DNA from: Candidatus Woesearchaeota archaeon
GTDB lineage: Archaea > Nanobdellota > Nanobdellia > Woesearchaeales > UBA10107
Length of the DNA stretch: 7,279 nt
Reading direction: 5' to 3'
NCBI GenBank assembly: GCA_013331965.1
Contig: DUFL01000030.1
Location: 1-7,279 of the forward strand
Below, piece by piece: positions 1 through 5,267 of the stretch. How positions within the stretch are numbered: position 1 is the stretch's first letter; each line of letters starts with the position of its first letter. Under the pieces are notes generated by a model, which was not told the DNA's origin, did no database searches, and was given only the letters and a program-made list of their open reading frames with translations. The position numbers and the translations under genes were made by a program.

Positions 1-30
1 AACACAATTAAGTTGACATCGTCATTCAAG

Positions 31-47
31 CGAAAGGTTTTTATACT
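31..47 (+). promoter_or_regulatory. BRE/TATA promoter for the zinc-ribbon gene
   Basis: An A/G-rich BRE-like stretch (CGAAAGG, 31-37) is followed by a T-rich TATA element (TTTTTATA, 38-45). Its centre is about 28 nt upstream of the ATG at 71, so transcription is predicted to start at or within a few bases of the start codon, giving a leaderless mRNA. No Shine-Dalgarno sequence precedes the ATG, which fits. Confidence 0.6.
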
Positions 48-70
48 CTCAATTTGGCTTTAAACAGAAA

Positions 71-424
71 ATGGATGAAGACAGCAGAAAGGAATGCCCT
101 ATGTGTGCATCACGGAACGTTTCATTCTCTGGCAGAGAGCACGCTTTGGTATGCAGGGACTGCGGCACAGTAATTGCAGGAAAGCCTGTTAAGCTCGATT
201 TGCCGAGAGAAGACGCAATTGAAGTTGTTCATGAAGTTCCTTCTAAGTTCAGAACTATGGAGAAGAAAATTAAAGCTAAAGCTAAGCTAGTCAAAGCTAA
301 GAAAAAGAAAATTGCTAAGAAAGCAAAGAAAATTATTAAAAAGAAAATTGCTAAAAAGAAATCTGTTAAAAAAGCGAAACCTAAGAGATCATTCTTGAAA
401 AGATTGTTAAGAAGAAAGAGATAA
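71..424 (+). CDS. TFIIB-type zinc-ribbon protein with lysine-rich C-terminal tail
   Basis: 117 residues in two parts. Residues 9-31 form a zinc ribbon with four cysteine ligands, C9-x2-C12 and C28-x2-C31, in the CPxC...CxxCG style of archaeal TFB/TFIIB N-termini. Residues 64-117 are almost entirely Lys/Ala/Ile/Arg, in short repeats such as KKIAKK, like histone H1-type or nucleic-acid-binding tails. A short acidic/neutral linker (40-63) joins them. It is not a full TFB because the cyclin folds are absent. A nucleic-acid-binding role is an inference from the zinc ribbon and net positive charge; the target and function are unknown. The ATG at 71 fits a leaderless transcript from the TATA box at 38-45. 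The gene converges on kae1, and the two stop codons are adjacent with no spacer. Confidence 0.8.
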   Translation: MDEDSRKECPMCASRNVSFSGREHALVCRDCGTVIAGKPVKLDLPREDAIEVVHEVPSKFRTMEKKIKAKAKLVKAKKKKIAKKAKKIIKKKIAKKKSVKKAKPKRSFLKRLLRRKR

Positions 425-449
425 TTATCTCCAAGTCACATTAACTTGG
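418..449. repeat. Palindrome centred on two abutting stop codons plus adjacent inverted repeat
   Basis: Positions 418-431 are a perfect 14-bp palindrome (GAGATAATTATCTC) whose centre lies exactly between the stop codon of the zinc-ribbon gene (422-424) and the stop of kae1 (425-427, opposite strand). A second inverted repeat follows at once: CCAAGT at 431-436 and ACTTGG at 444-449, with a 7-nt loop, inside the end of kae1. Part of the palindrome arises because both genes end in codons AGA-TAA. A role in bidirectional 3'-end formation is possible but unproven. Confidence 0.5.
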
Positions 450-1402
450 TCTGTTCTCCAATGTGGTAAAATATTTGTATCCGTTTTGACTCCTGCTTTG
501 TATTCTATTAATCCTAAGAAAGCAATCATTCCGCCATTATCTACCAAAAATTGATTTTCGGGACAGAAGTATTTTGCACCTCTTTCTTCGCACATGATTC
601 TGCACATTTCTTTTAATCTTGAATTGCAGGCTACTCCTCCGCCTAATACTAATTCATCTTTACCAGTATGAGCCATCGCTCTTTCTGAAACTTCAACCAA
701 CATTGCGAATATTGTTTCTTGCAATGAATAACAAATATCACTGACATCTAATTTTTTATCAAATAATTGTTTGCATTTTGTTAATATTCCACCAAAATTG
801 ACGTCCATTCCTTTTACATTGTATGGAAGTTCGATTAAATTCTTTCCATTCTTTGCCAATTGTTCAATCTTTGGTCCGGCAGGAAATCCTAACCCCATAT
901 ATCTTCCAAATGAATCTAAAATATTCCCAATTCCCTGGTCTAGTGTTTCACCGAAAATTCTGTATTTTCCAGCTTCATATGCGATTATCTGAGTATTTGC
1001 TCCACTTGCGTATAACAAAACTGGATCTTTTGCTCCTGTTGTACGACCTATCTCGAGATGACTTACACAATGATTTACACCTAAAAGTGGTTTATTACTC
1101 TCTTTTGCTAACTTAACTGCGAAATCCCGTCCAGCTAATAATGCAGGATCAAGTCCGGGTCCTTGCGACCAAGAAATAACATCAATCTCATTTAATTTTA
1201 TATTTGCTTTTGTTAACGCTTTTTTCAAAACATCATCACAAACTCTTTTATGATGCTCAGCGACCTCATTAGGAATCATTCCGCCTTTTTCTGTGGTGAA
1301 AACATCTTTCTCGTTAGCGATAATTTCTATCTTGTCTTTTAGTTCTCTAACTAGTCCAATCGAGAAAGTATGAGCTGTCGATTCCACGCCTAAACATATC
1401 AT
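425..1402 (-). CDS. kae1: Kae1, tRNA N6-threonylcarbamoyladenosine (t6A37) transferase, KEOPS catalytic subunit
   Basis: 325 residues, a normal length for stand-alone archaeal Kae1. Kae1/TsaD transfers the threonylcarbamoyl group from TC-AMP to A37 of ANN-decoding tRNAs in the cytoplasm; in archaea it works with Bud32, Cgi121 and Pcc1. The N-terminus MICLGVESTAHTFSIGL is the ASKHA phosphate-binding start. Other signatures are IPNEVAEHH (43-51), SQGPGL (79-84), the metal ligands H111 and H115 in HCVSH, SGANTQ (133-138, where SGGNTQ is common), GETLDQGIGN (151-160), GGGVACN (254-260), D288 in VDNGGMIA (third metal ligand) and the terminal RTDQVNVTW. No Bud32 kinase is fused to it. The ATG at 1402 was chosen over an in-frame TTG at 1426 because family members begin at this MICLG and because the TATA box predicts a transcript starting at about 1403. 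Confidence 0.97.
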   Translation of the reverse strand: MICLGVESTAHTFSIGLVRELKDKIEIIANEKDVFTTEKGGMIPNEVAEHHKRVCDDVLKKALTKANIKLNEIDVISWSQGPGLDPALLAGRDFAVKLAKESNKPLLGVNHCVSHLEIGRTTGAKDPVLLYASGANTQIIAYEAGKYRIFGETLDQGIGNILDSFGRYMGLGFPAGPKIEQLAKNGKNLIELPYNVKGMDVNFGGILTKCKQLFDKKLDVSDICYSLQETIFAMLVEVSERAMAHTGKDELVLGGGVACNSRLKEMCRIMCEERGAKYFCPENQFLVDNGGMIAFLGLIEYKAGVKTDTNILPHWRTDQVNVTWR

Positions 1403-1424
1403 AGTAAATTTTAACCTTGCAATC

Positions 1425-1438
1425 AATTTAAATCTTTT
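1425..1438 (-). promoter_or_regulatory. BRE/TATA promoter for kae1
   Basis: On the minus strand AAAAGA (1438-1433) is followed by ATTTAAATT (1433-1425). The TATA centre near 1429 is about 26 nt upstream of the ATG at 1402, so the kae1 mRNA should be leaderless. This also rules out the TTG at 1426, which lies inside the TATA element. Confidence 0.65.
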
Positions 1439-1485
1439 GCTATGTTTTTAACGAACGAATTAAATCCAAAATTTGTATTTCAGAA

Positions 1486-1500
1486 CGAAACATTTAAATA
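1486..1500 (+). promoter_or_regulatory. BRE/TATA promoter for the mntA-hepT pair
   Basis: BRE-like CGAAAC (1486-1491) is joined to TATA element ATTTAAATA (1492-1500). The predicted transcription start is near 1521-1523, giving a leader of about 20 nt. The downstream repeats begin at the last base of the TATA box. Confidence 0.6.
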
Positions 1501-1540
1501 TAACCACAATAGAGGTTATAATAACCATAATAGAGGTTAT
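1500..1540 (+). promoter_or_regulatory. Tandem palindromic repeats, probable operator of the mntA-hepT operon
   Basis: Two 20-bp copies with a 21-bp period lie at 1500-1519 and 1521-1540 and differ at one base (C1507 against T1528). Each has inverted arms ATAACC and GGTTAT; copy 1 is symmetric at 16 of 20 positions and copy 2 at 14 of 20. They fill the space from the TATA box to the start codon. A bound protein would therefore block the preinitiation complex, the start site and the ribosome entry. Each copy contains GAGGT; in copy 2 (1533-1537) this can serve as the Shine-Dalgarno for the ATG at 1542. Autoregulation by the toxin-antitoxin complex is an inference. Confidence 0.65.
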
Positions 1541-1541
1541 G

Positions 1542-2051
1542 ATGTCATTAATCAATATAATCAAAACAAACAAAGATATAAGGAAAATTTTCGGTAAAAA
1601 AGAGTTAGTAATAATAGAAAAACAGCTATTGGGCGTTTCTCTAACTCAATCTGAAAAAAACAGATTGTCGAGGGACATAAGAAAGAAATTTGAAGTAATA
1701 AAGAAATTAGCGGCAGAAGATTCTGAATTAAAGAAAGGAGCAGATATAAAAAATAAAATTGCCGAAACGAAAGAGATAATTTTAAACGATACTTTGCATA
1801 GTAAAATAAAACGTATAATTCTCTTCGGTTCGGCAGCTCAGAATGAGTTGACGTTATTCTCAGATATTGATGTAGCGGTTGAGTTTTCCGAAACTAATTT
1901 AAATGAAGCAACGCAATTTAGGATAAGGGTGATGGGCAGAACAACTAAGCGTGTTGATGTCCAAGTATACAATATACTTCCTGAAAAAATTAAAAAGGAA
2001 ATAGATTCAAAGGGAAAAATACTCTATGAACAGAATAAACGACAAAATTGA
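1542..2051 (+). CDS. mntA: MntA-like minimal nucleotidyltransferase antitoxin (type VII TA) with N-terminal helical extension
   Basis: 169 residues from the ATG at 1542. The C-terminal half is a minimal nucleotidyltransferase with the exact MntA signature GS-x10-DxD: G96-S97, then D108-I-D110 (LFGSAAQ...FSDIDVAV), and a third candidate acid at D139 in RVDVQVYN. In the characterised Shewanella system, MntA neutralises HepT by adding AMP units to a tyrosine of its HEPN motif; that activity is inferred here from the motif. Residues 1-85 are a basic, mainly helical extension (with LTQSEKNRLSRDIRKKFE) that canonical short MntA proteins lack and that could bind the operator. The ATG at 1539 is one codon upstream, but GAGGT at 1533-1537 spaces better to 1542. 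An in-frame TTG at 1473 is rejected because it lies upstream of the TATA box. The 3' end overlaps hepT by 26 bp. Confidence 0.88.
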   Translation: MSLINIIKTNKDIRKIFGKKELVIIEKQLLGVSLTQSEKNRLSRDIRKKFEVIKKLAAEDSELKKGADIKNKIAETKEIILNDTLHSKIKRIILFGSAAQNELTLFSDIDVAVEFSETNLNEATQFRIRVMGRTTKRVDVQVYNILPEKIKKEIDSKGKILYEQNKRQN

Positions 2052-2424
2052 AGAAATTGAACTGTATATCTCGGAACTAGCAGAAATAATGCCGGATAAT
2101 CTTGACGAGTATTTGGGTGTGAAAACAAAAGCAGCATGCGAGAGATATTTCGAAAAAATAGTAGAGGCAGTTATAGGTGTAGCATTTTTAATTCTAAAAG
2201 AAAAAAAGCTTAAAGTTCCGGATGATGAAAAAAGTACGTTTGACGTTCTTGTTAAGGCGAAAGTAATTACAAAATCATTGGCAAAAAAACTACAGGATGC
2301 GAAAGGAATGCGAAACATCATTGCGCATGAATATGGAATAGTAAATGATGAGCTTGTTTTCCATTCAGTGTCGGAAGAACTGATTGATGATGTGAAAGAG
2401 TTTCTAGAACAGATTAGGAAGTAA
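2026..2424 (+). CDS. hepT: HepT-like HEPN toxin ribonuclease (DUF86 family, type VII TA)
   Basis: 132 residues, typical of the DUF86/HepT family, all-helical. The HEPN active-site motif R-x4-H-x-Y is intact: R96, H101 and Y103 in RNIIAHEYG. In known HepT proteins Arg and His form the metal-independent RNase site in a dimer, and the Tyr is the residue AMPylated by MntA. The conserved acidic N-terminal helix (KIEEIELYISELAE, 7-20) and the ERYFEKIVEAVIGVAFLIL helix (39-57) fit the family. The ATG at 2026 starts 26 bp inside mntA in another frame, so translation is probably coupled. A cellular target (tRNA or mRNA) cannot be read from the sequence. No transposon lies beside the pair. Confidence 0.92.
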   Translation: MNRINDKIEEIELYISELAEIMPDNLDEYLGVKTKAACERYFEKIVEAVIGVAFLILKEKKLKVPDDEKSTFDVLVKAKVITKSLAKKLQDAKGMRNIIAHEYGIVNDELVFHSVSEELIDDVKEFLEQIRK

Positions 2425-2487
2425 AGAATCCGTCGTGTGCGGTTGTTTCGATGCCGAGGCAGAACATACTTACTTTTGGAGACAACA

Positions 2488-2525
2488 TATTTATAAAGGT
2501 GATTGTATTTGATTATTTTCGGTGA
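2488..2525 (+). promoter_or_regulatory. TATA promoter and Shine-Dalgarno for the membrane-protein operon
   Basis: A TATA element (TATTTATA, 2488-2495) predicts a start near 2516-2520. GGTGA at 2521-2525 matches the anti-Shine-Dalgarno at the 3' end of 16S rRNA and sits 6 nt before the TTG at 2532, so it decides that non-ATG start. The rest of the 2425-2531 spacer shows no gene. Confidence 0.55.
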
Positions 2526-2531
2526 AATAAA

Positions 2532-2741
2532 TTGGATAAACGAGGAAGAAGCGATGCAGAAACATTTATCGGACTTATTGTCTTTGTGTTTATTGTGGTT
2601 ACTTTATCTAGTGCCGGATTGTTTACTTCAATTTTCAATGCGTTCTCCACTTCCACTTTCGGCGGATTTGGAACTCTTTTAGCTGGCGGATTTATTTTGC
2701 TAATTATTGCAACATTATTTGAGAGGATAATGAATAAATGA
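2532..2741 (+). CDS. Small two-helix membrane protein, unknown function
   Basis: 69 residues with a TTG start supported by GGTGA six bases upstream; no in-frame ATG occurs early in the ORF. A charged N-terminus (MDKRGRSDAE) is followed by a hydrophobic segment at about 12-34, a Gly/Ser/Thr/Phe-rich turn (35-45) and a second hydrophobic segment at about 46-63, ending in RIMNK. By the positive-inside rule both ends probably face the cytoplasm. I do not recognise a family. The stop overlaps the next gene's ATG (ATGA, 2738-2741), so it is the first gene of a coupled operon whose products are probably all at the membrane. Confidence 0.65.
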   Translation: MDKRGRSDAETFIGLIVFVFIVVTLSSAGLFTSIFNAFSTSTFGGFGTLLAGGFILLIIATLFERIMNK

Positions 2742-3115
2742 GTCAAGAATTGAAGGATTTATTTCTAAATTGGAAGGGATTGGAGCTTAATCACAATATA
2801 AAATCTATTCTAAATGTTGTTCTAATAATCTTGTCGCTGATGTTTACACTAATATCTTATAAAATACAAGATGATTATTTATTGGCAGTCTCATTAATAG
2901 TTCTATTTTTACAAATATTATCGGAAAATAACAAAGAGCATTATCTAAAATACAAATGGCTTTTTGAAAAAGTAAAAAGTGGAAGGAATCACAAAACATA
3001 CGGAGACTGGATTGACTTCTTAGAAAAAACAAAAGGATTAAATTCAATTTACAAATTGATACTGGGGAAATTTCTTGATAAAGAATTTAAAAAAGAGATG
3101 AAAAAGAGAAAATGA
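2738..3115 (+). CDS. Two-helix membrane protein with charged cytoplasmic-type tail, unknown function
   Basis: 125 residues. Two hydrophobic segments lie at about 22-40 and 46-62, separated by a short loop (YKIQDD). They are followed by about 60 residues rich in Lys, Trp and Tyr (KYKWLFEKVK, YGDWIDFLEKTKG) and ending in KKEMKKRK. The hairpin topology with a basic tail suggests both termini are cytoplasmic. No enzymatic motif is visible and I do not recognise the family; SLATT-like small membrane proteins share the two-helix-plus-tail layout, but that is only a resemblance. It is coupled by 4-bp ATGA overlaps to both neighbours (2738-2741 and 3112-3115), so the three products are probably made together. 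Confidence 0.7.
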   Translation: MSQELKDLFLNWKGLELNHNIKSILNVVLIILSLMFTLISYKIQDDYLLAVSLIVLFLQILSENNKEHYLKYKWLFEKVKSGRNHKTYGDWIDFLEKTKGLNSIYKLILGKFLDKEFKKEMKKRK

Positions 3116-4203
3116 AAGAAAAAACAAAGGATAAAAAAGAAAGTTCAATCGGAAGTATTGTTGTTTGGGTAATAATCATCGCTATTTCTTTTACGTATTG
3201 TAGTCAAAATCAAACAACAAATCAAGACATTAGCGTTTATGATAACGAAGTTACTGGCATAAGTTTGGAGTATCATTCAGATTGGACATCGGAAAGACTA
3301 GAACTAACTGATGTAACTACTGTTGATGTTGGAAGTGTCTTATATCCAAAAAATCAACCAGCAACAAATTTTAGAGCTAATTTAATGACTACTTCTTTTG
3401 AAATAGATACAAGTTTATTTGGCGAAGATTTATTCCTTAAGGAGTATATGAACCAGAAATTGTTTGCATATTCCTTAATAGAATTTTATTCAACAAATTA
3501 TAGTAAAGTGGATATTTTAGGAACGAAAGGATATATTCTAAAGAATAAAAAGGTATATGCTGACCATACAACAATGCAAGTGGTGGTTTCTGCGATTAAG
3601 GATAACCGACTTTATGAAATTGTTTTTTCTGCCGAAGAGAAATATTTTGATACATATGCCAATGAAGTCGTTGCCATACTTTCAACTGCAAAAATAATTC
3701 CTATAAAAAAAGAGGATACAACAATTAAAGCTAATACTTATGTAAACAATAAAGAGGGATATTCAATAAGTTATCCTTCAAATTGGATATTGACAGATGT
3801 GCCGTATTACGTGGTCAATGAGACATTTCAAATGGTGGGCATTTCGCCGAAAATAGCTTTTACACCATATAAGGTTGAAAGTGTTACAATCTCTGTTTTA
3901 GATTCTCCCGCAGAATTGTTTAGCATTCTTTCATTCAAAGAGTTTTTAGAAGTAGGATTAAAAGCTGGCAAAGATGCATACGGTGAAGATTATACTCCGA
4001 TAGAGGAGATTTATGTTTCTGGATTTAAAGCATACAAAACAACGGTAACCATAAAGAGAGACAAATATACTTTAAAACAAACATCAACACACATTTTAGT
4101 TGGTAAAAAAGACTACATAATTGGTACTTTTTTATCCGATTTATTATCCCCCAAATACTCTGCAGACATAGAACAGATGGTAAGAACATTTAGATTTACG
4201 TAA
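3112..4203 (+). CDS. Membrane-anchored extracytoplasmic protein with tandem PsbP-like domains
   Basis: 363 residues. A Lys-rich start is followed by a hydrophobic segment (about 13-29) and Cys30. This could be an uncleaved anchor or a poorly matching lipobox (FTYC). The rest reads as two copies of one domain. Copy 1 (about 45-196) starts with GISLEYHSDWT and ends near EVVAILSTAKI. Copy 2 (about 212-362) starts with GYSISYPSNWI and ends with IEQMVRTFRF. The hallmark (x)GYSISYPSNW start, the central beta strands and the closing amphipathic helix are those of PsbP/Mog1-like or DUF1795-type domains, which often occur on secreted proteins of prokaryotes and whose function is mostly unknown. Copy 1 has diverged more. 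It is last in a three-gene operon and overlaps the upstream gene by 4 bp. Confidence 0.75.
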   Translation: MKEKTKDKKESSIGSIVVWVIIIAISFTYCSQNQTTNQDISVYDNEVTGISLEYHSDWTSERLELTDVTTVDVGSVLYPKNQPATNFRANLMTTSFEIDTSLFGEDLFLKEYMNQKLFAYSLIEFYSTNYSKVDILGTKGYILKNKKVYADHTTMQVVVSAIKDNRLYEIVFSAEEKYFDTYANEVVAILSTAKIIPIKKEDTTIKANTYVNNKEGYSISYPSNWILTDVPYYVVNETFQMVGISPKIAFTPYKVESVTISVLDSPAELFSILSFKEFLEVGLKAGKDAYGEDYTPIEEIYVSGFKAYKTTVTIKRDKYTLKQTSTHILVGKKDYIIGTFLSDLLSPKYSADIEQMVRTFRFT

Positions 4204-4204
4204 G

Positions 4205-4231
4205 TAAAAAATGAAAAAACAACAAAAAACG
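4205..4231 (-). terminator. Minus-strand oligo-T tracts, possible 3' end of the four-helix-bundle transcript
   Basis: Read on the minus strand this stretch has three T6 runs within 27 nt. Archaeal RNA polymerase terminates at oligo-T runs without needing a hairpin. It lies about 200 nt past the stop of the four-helix-bundle gene and just past the convergent operon's stop codon, so it could end minus-strand transcripts there. No stable stem is associated with it. Confidence 0.3.
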
Positions 4232-4282
4232 TGATTAGAACACAATATTCGTTCGCGAAATATCTTAATTAGAACGACACGC

Positions 4283-4399
4283 ATGAAACTCCTGAATATA
4301 GTTAATTATGAATGGTCAGTGAATCCTACGACGGAAAAGTTACTTTCAATTAGGCTCTTCCTATCTGCGGCCAAGGGTGGGGTAAATAAAATTGGCTAA
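4283..4399 (+). CDS. Possible leaderless small ORF, 38 residues
   Basis: An ATG at 4283 opens 38 codons ending in TAA at 4397-4399; the peptide starts MKLLNIVNYEW. A TATA-like element (AAATATCTTA, 4258-4267) with an A-rich BRE lies about 21 nt upstream, the arrangement of the other leaderless genes here. Without homologues this could be chance. It is the only coding candidate in the 228-bp spacer between the operon and the four-helix-bundle gene. The spacer otherwise holds only a weak inverted repeat (GGCCAA at 4369-4374, TTGGCC at 4413-4418). Confidence 0.25.
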   Translation: MKLLNIVNYEWSVNPTTEKLLSIRLFLSAAKGGVNKIG

Positions 4400-4431
4400 T
4401 ATTACTATTTGTTTGGCCGGGGTGACAATGA

Positions 4432-4854
4432 TTAACTCAACCTTTTCTTTTTCTCGATTATGTGTATTGGTGCTTTGTTCCTTCCTTTTAGAATGTAATT
4501 ATTCTGCAAGTTATCCATATACTCGCGTAACTTTTCTGAAACTAAATTAAGTTCTCCTAAAACTTCTTCGAATTTTTCTCGGGTTAGATATCCTAAGTCT
4601 TTGCTGAGCAAAAGTAACGTTTCTAGTTCTTTGGTCGAGCGATAAGCAAAAATTAAATACGTCATAAACATTTTTGCAGAGTTGGCGCCGCTTCCTTCAG
4701 AAATATTTAATGGCAGTGAAGTTGCTGCCCTCCTGAGCTGGGATTTGATATTGCCGTCTTCGTATGCTGGAAATGGTTCAACTACTTTGTAAATTTTAAG
4801 AGTAAAATTATATGCAAGCCTCCAAACTTCCAAGTTTTTGAATTCAACAAACAT
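4432..4854 (-). CDS. Four-helix-bundle protein, 23S rRNA-intervening-sequence (S23) family
   Basis: 140 residues. The start FKNLEVWRLAYNFTLKIYKV, the family signature SQLRRAATSLPLNISEGSG (38-56) and AYRSTKELETLLLLSKDLGYL (70-90) identify the S23/IVP four-helix-bundle family (PF05635-type). The founding members are encoded inside 23S intervening sequences of Leptospira; others are stand-alone genes of unknown function, and Avd of diversity-generating retroelements shares the fold. Here the gene lies just downstream of a 23S gene on the same strand, not within it, and has its own promoter. No reverse transcriptase or repeat pair is present, so an Avd role is not supported. The last 20 residues are basic and probably unstructured. 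The ATG at 4854 fits a leaderless start. Confidence 0.9.
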   Translation of the reverse strand: MFVEFKNLEVWRLAYNFTLKIYKVVEPFPAYEDGNIKSQLRRAATSLPLNISEGSGANSAKMFMTYLIFAYRSTKELETLLLLSKDLGYLTREKFEEVLGELNLVSEKLREYMDNLQNNYILKGRNKAPIHIIEKKKRLS

Positions 4855-4876
4855 AACGTTATGAAATACGGCTCAG

Positions 4877-4889
4877 CATTTAAACTTTT
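4877..4889 (-). promoter_or_regulatory. BRE/TATA promoter for the four-helix-bundle gene
   Basis: On the minus strand AAAAG (4889-4885) precedes TTTAAATG (4884-4877). The TATA centre near 4881 is about 26 nt upstream of the ATG at 4854, predicting a leaderless mRNA made independently of the rRNA operon. A second AT-rich element (AAATATAA, about 4917-4910) lies further upstream. Confidence 0.6.
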
Positions 4890-4945
4890 CTAGAGCTCTC
4901 GCTAATTTCTTATATTTCTGTTTTAACATAGCTTTCACAAGTAAT

Positions 4946-4970
4946 GTTTCTAAAATAAAAAAATAGAAAC
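4946..4970 (-). terminator. Probable rRNA operon terminator: 7-bp hairpin with T-rich loop
   Basis: Perfect arms GTTTCTA and TAGAAAC (4964-4970 and 4946-4952) flank an 11-nt loop that on the minus strand reads T7-A-T3. It starts about 10 nt beyond the estimated 23S 3' end. The oligo-T run is the usual archaeal termination signal. Its position before the next gene's promoter supports termination between the two. Confidence 0.55.
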
Positions 4971-5267
4971 CAAACATAGTTGGAATACGAACTCTTTGTA
5001 GTTGCATGCTGAATGCATCGTTGCCTTTGCACTTACACACCAACTCAATCAACCGGATATTTTATCCGCGTTCTACGAAATCTCTTTTCGAGGAAGGCTT
5101 CATTCTTAGATGCTTTCAGAATTTATCCTTTATGGCGTAGCTGCTCGGCATACTCTGTTGAATAACCGATAGACCAGAGGCCACGGGACTCCGTTCCTCT
5201 CGTACTAGAAGTCCCTTCCCCTCAGATTTCAAACAATTCCAGTAGATATCAAACCAACTGTCTCACA

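Noticed and set aside
771..1116. Plus-strand ORFs of 73 and 97 codons inside kae1
   Set aside because: They are antisense to a confidently identified gene and resemble no protein family I know.
1403..1426. TTG at 1426 as the kae1 start, adding eight residues
   Set aside because: It lies inside the TATA element and adds residues absent from the family, whose N-terminus begins at MICLG.
1500..1540. CRISPR-like repeats
   Set aside because: There are only two copies with a 1-bp gap, no spacers and no cas gene; the position at the promoter fits an operator.
1473..1541. TTG at 1473 as the mntA start
   Set aside because: It is upstream of the TATA box, and the extra residues (TTIEVI, ITIIEVM) are just the translation of the two 21-bp operator repeats.
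2007..2321. Minus-strand ORF of 104 codons across mntA/hepT
   Set aside because: It is antisense to the HepT reading frame with its intact R-x4-H-x-Y motif; it is a low-complexity shadow.
4283..4335. C/D box sRNA in the 4204-4431 spacer
   Set aside because: ATGA- and CTGA-like boxes occur, but no proper RUGAUGA C box paired with a CUGA D box at the right spacing could be found on either strand.
4432..4854. Avd accessory gene of a diversity-generating retroelement
   Set aside because: The family shares the Avd fold, but there is no reverse transcriptase and no template/variable repeat pair in the window.
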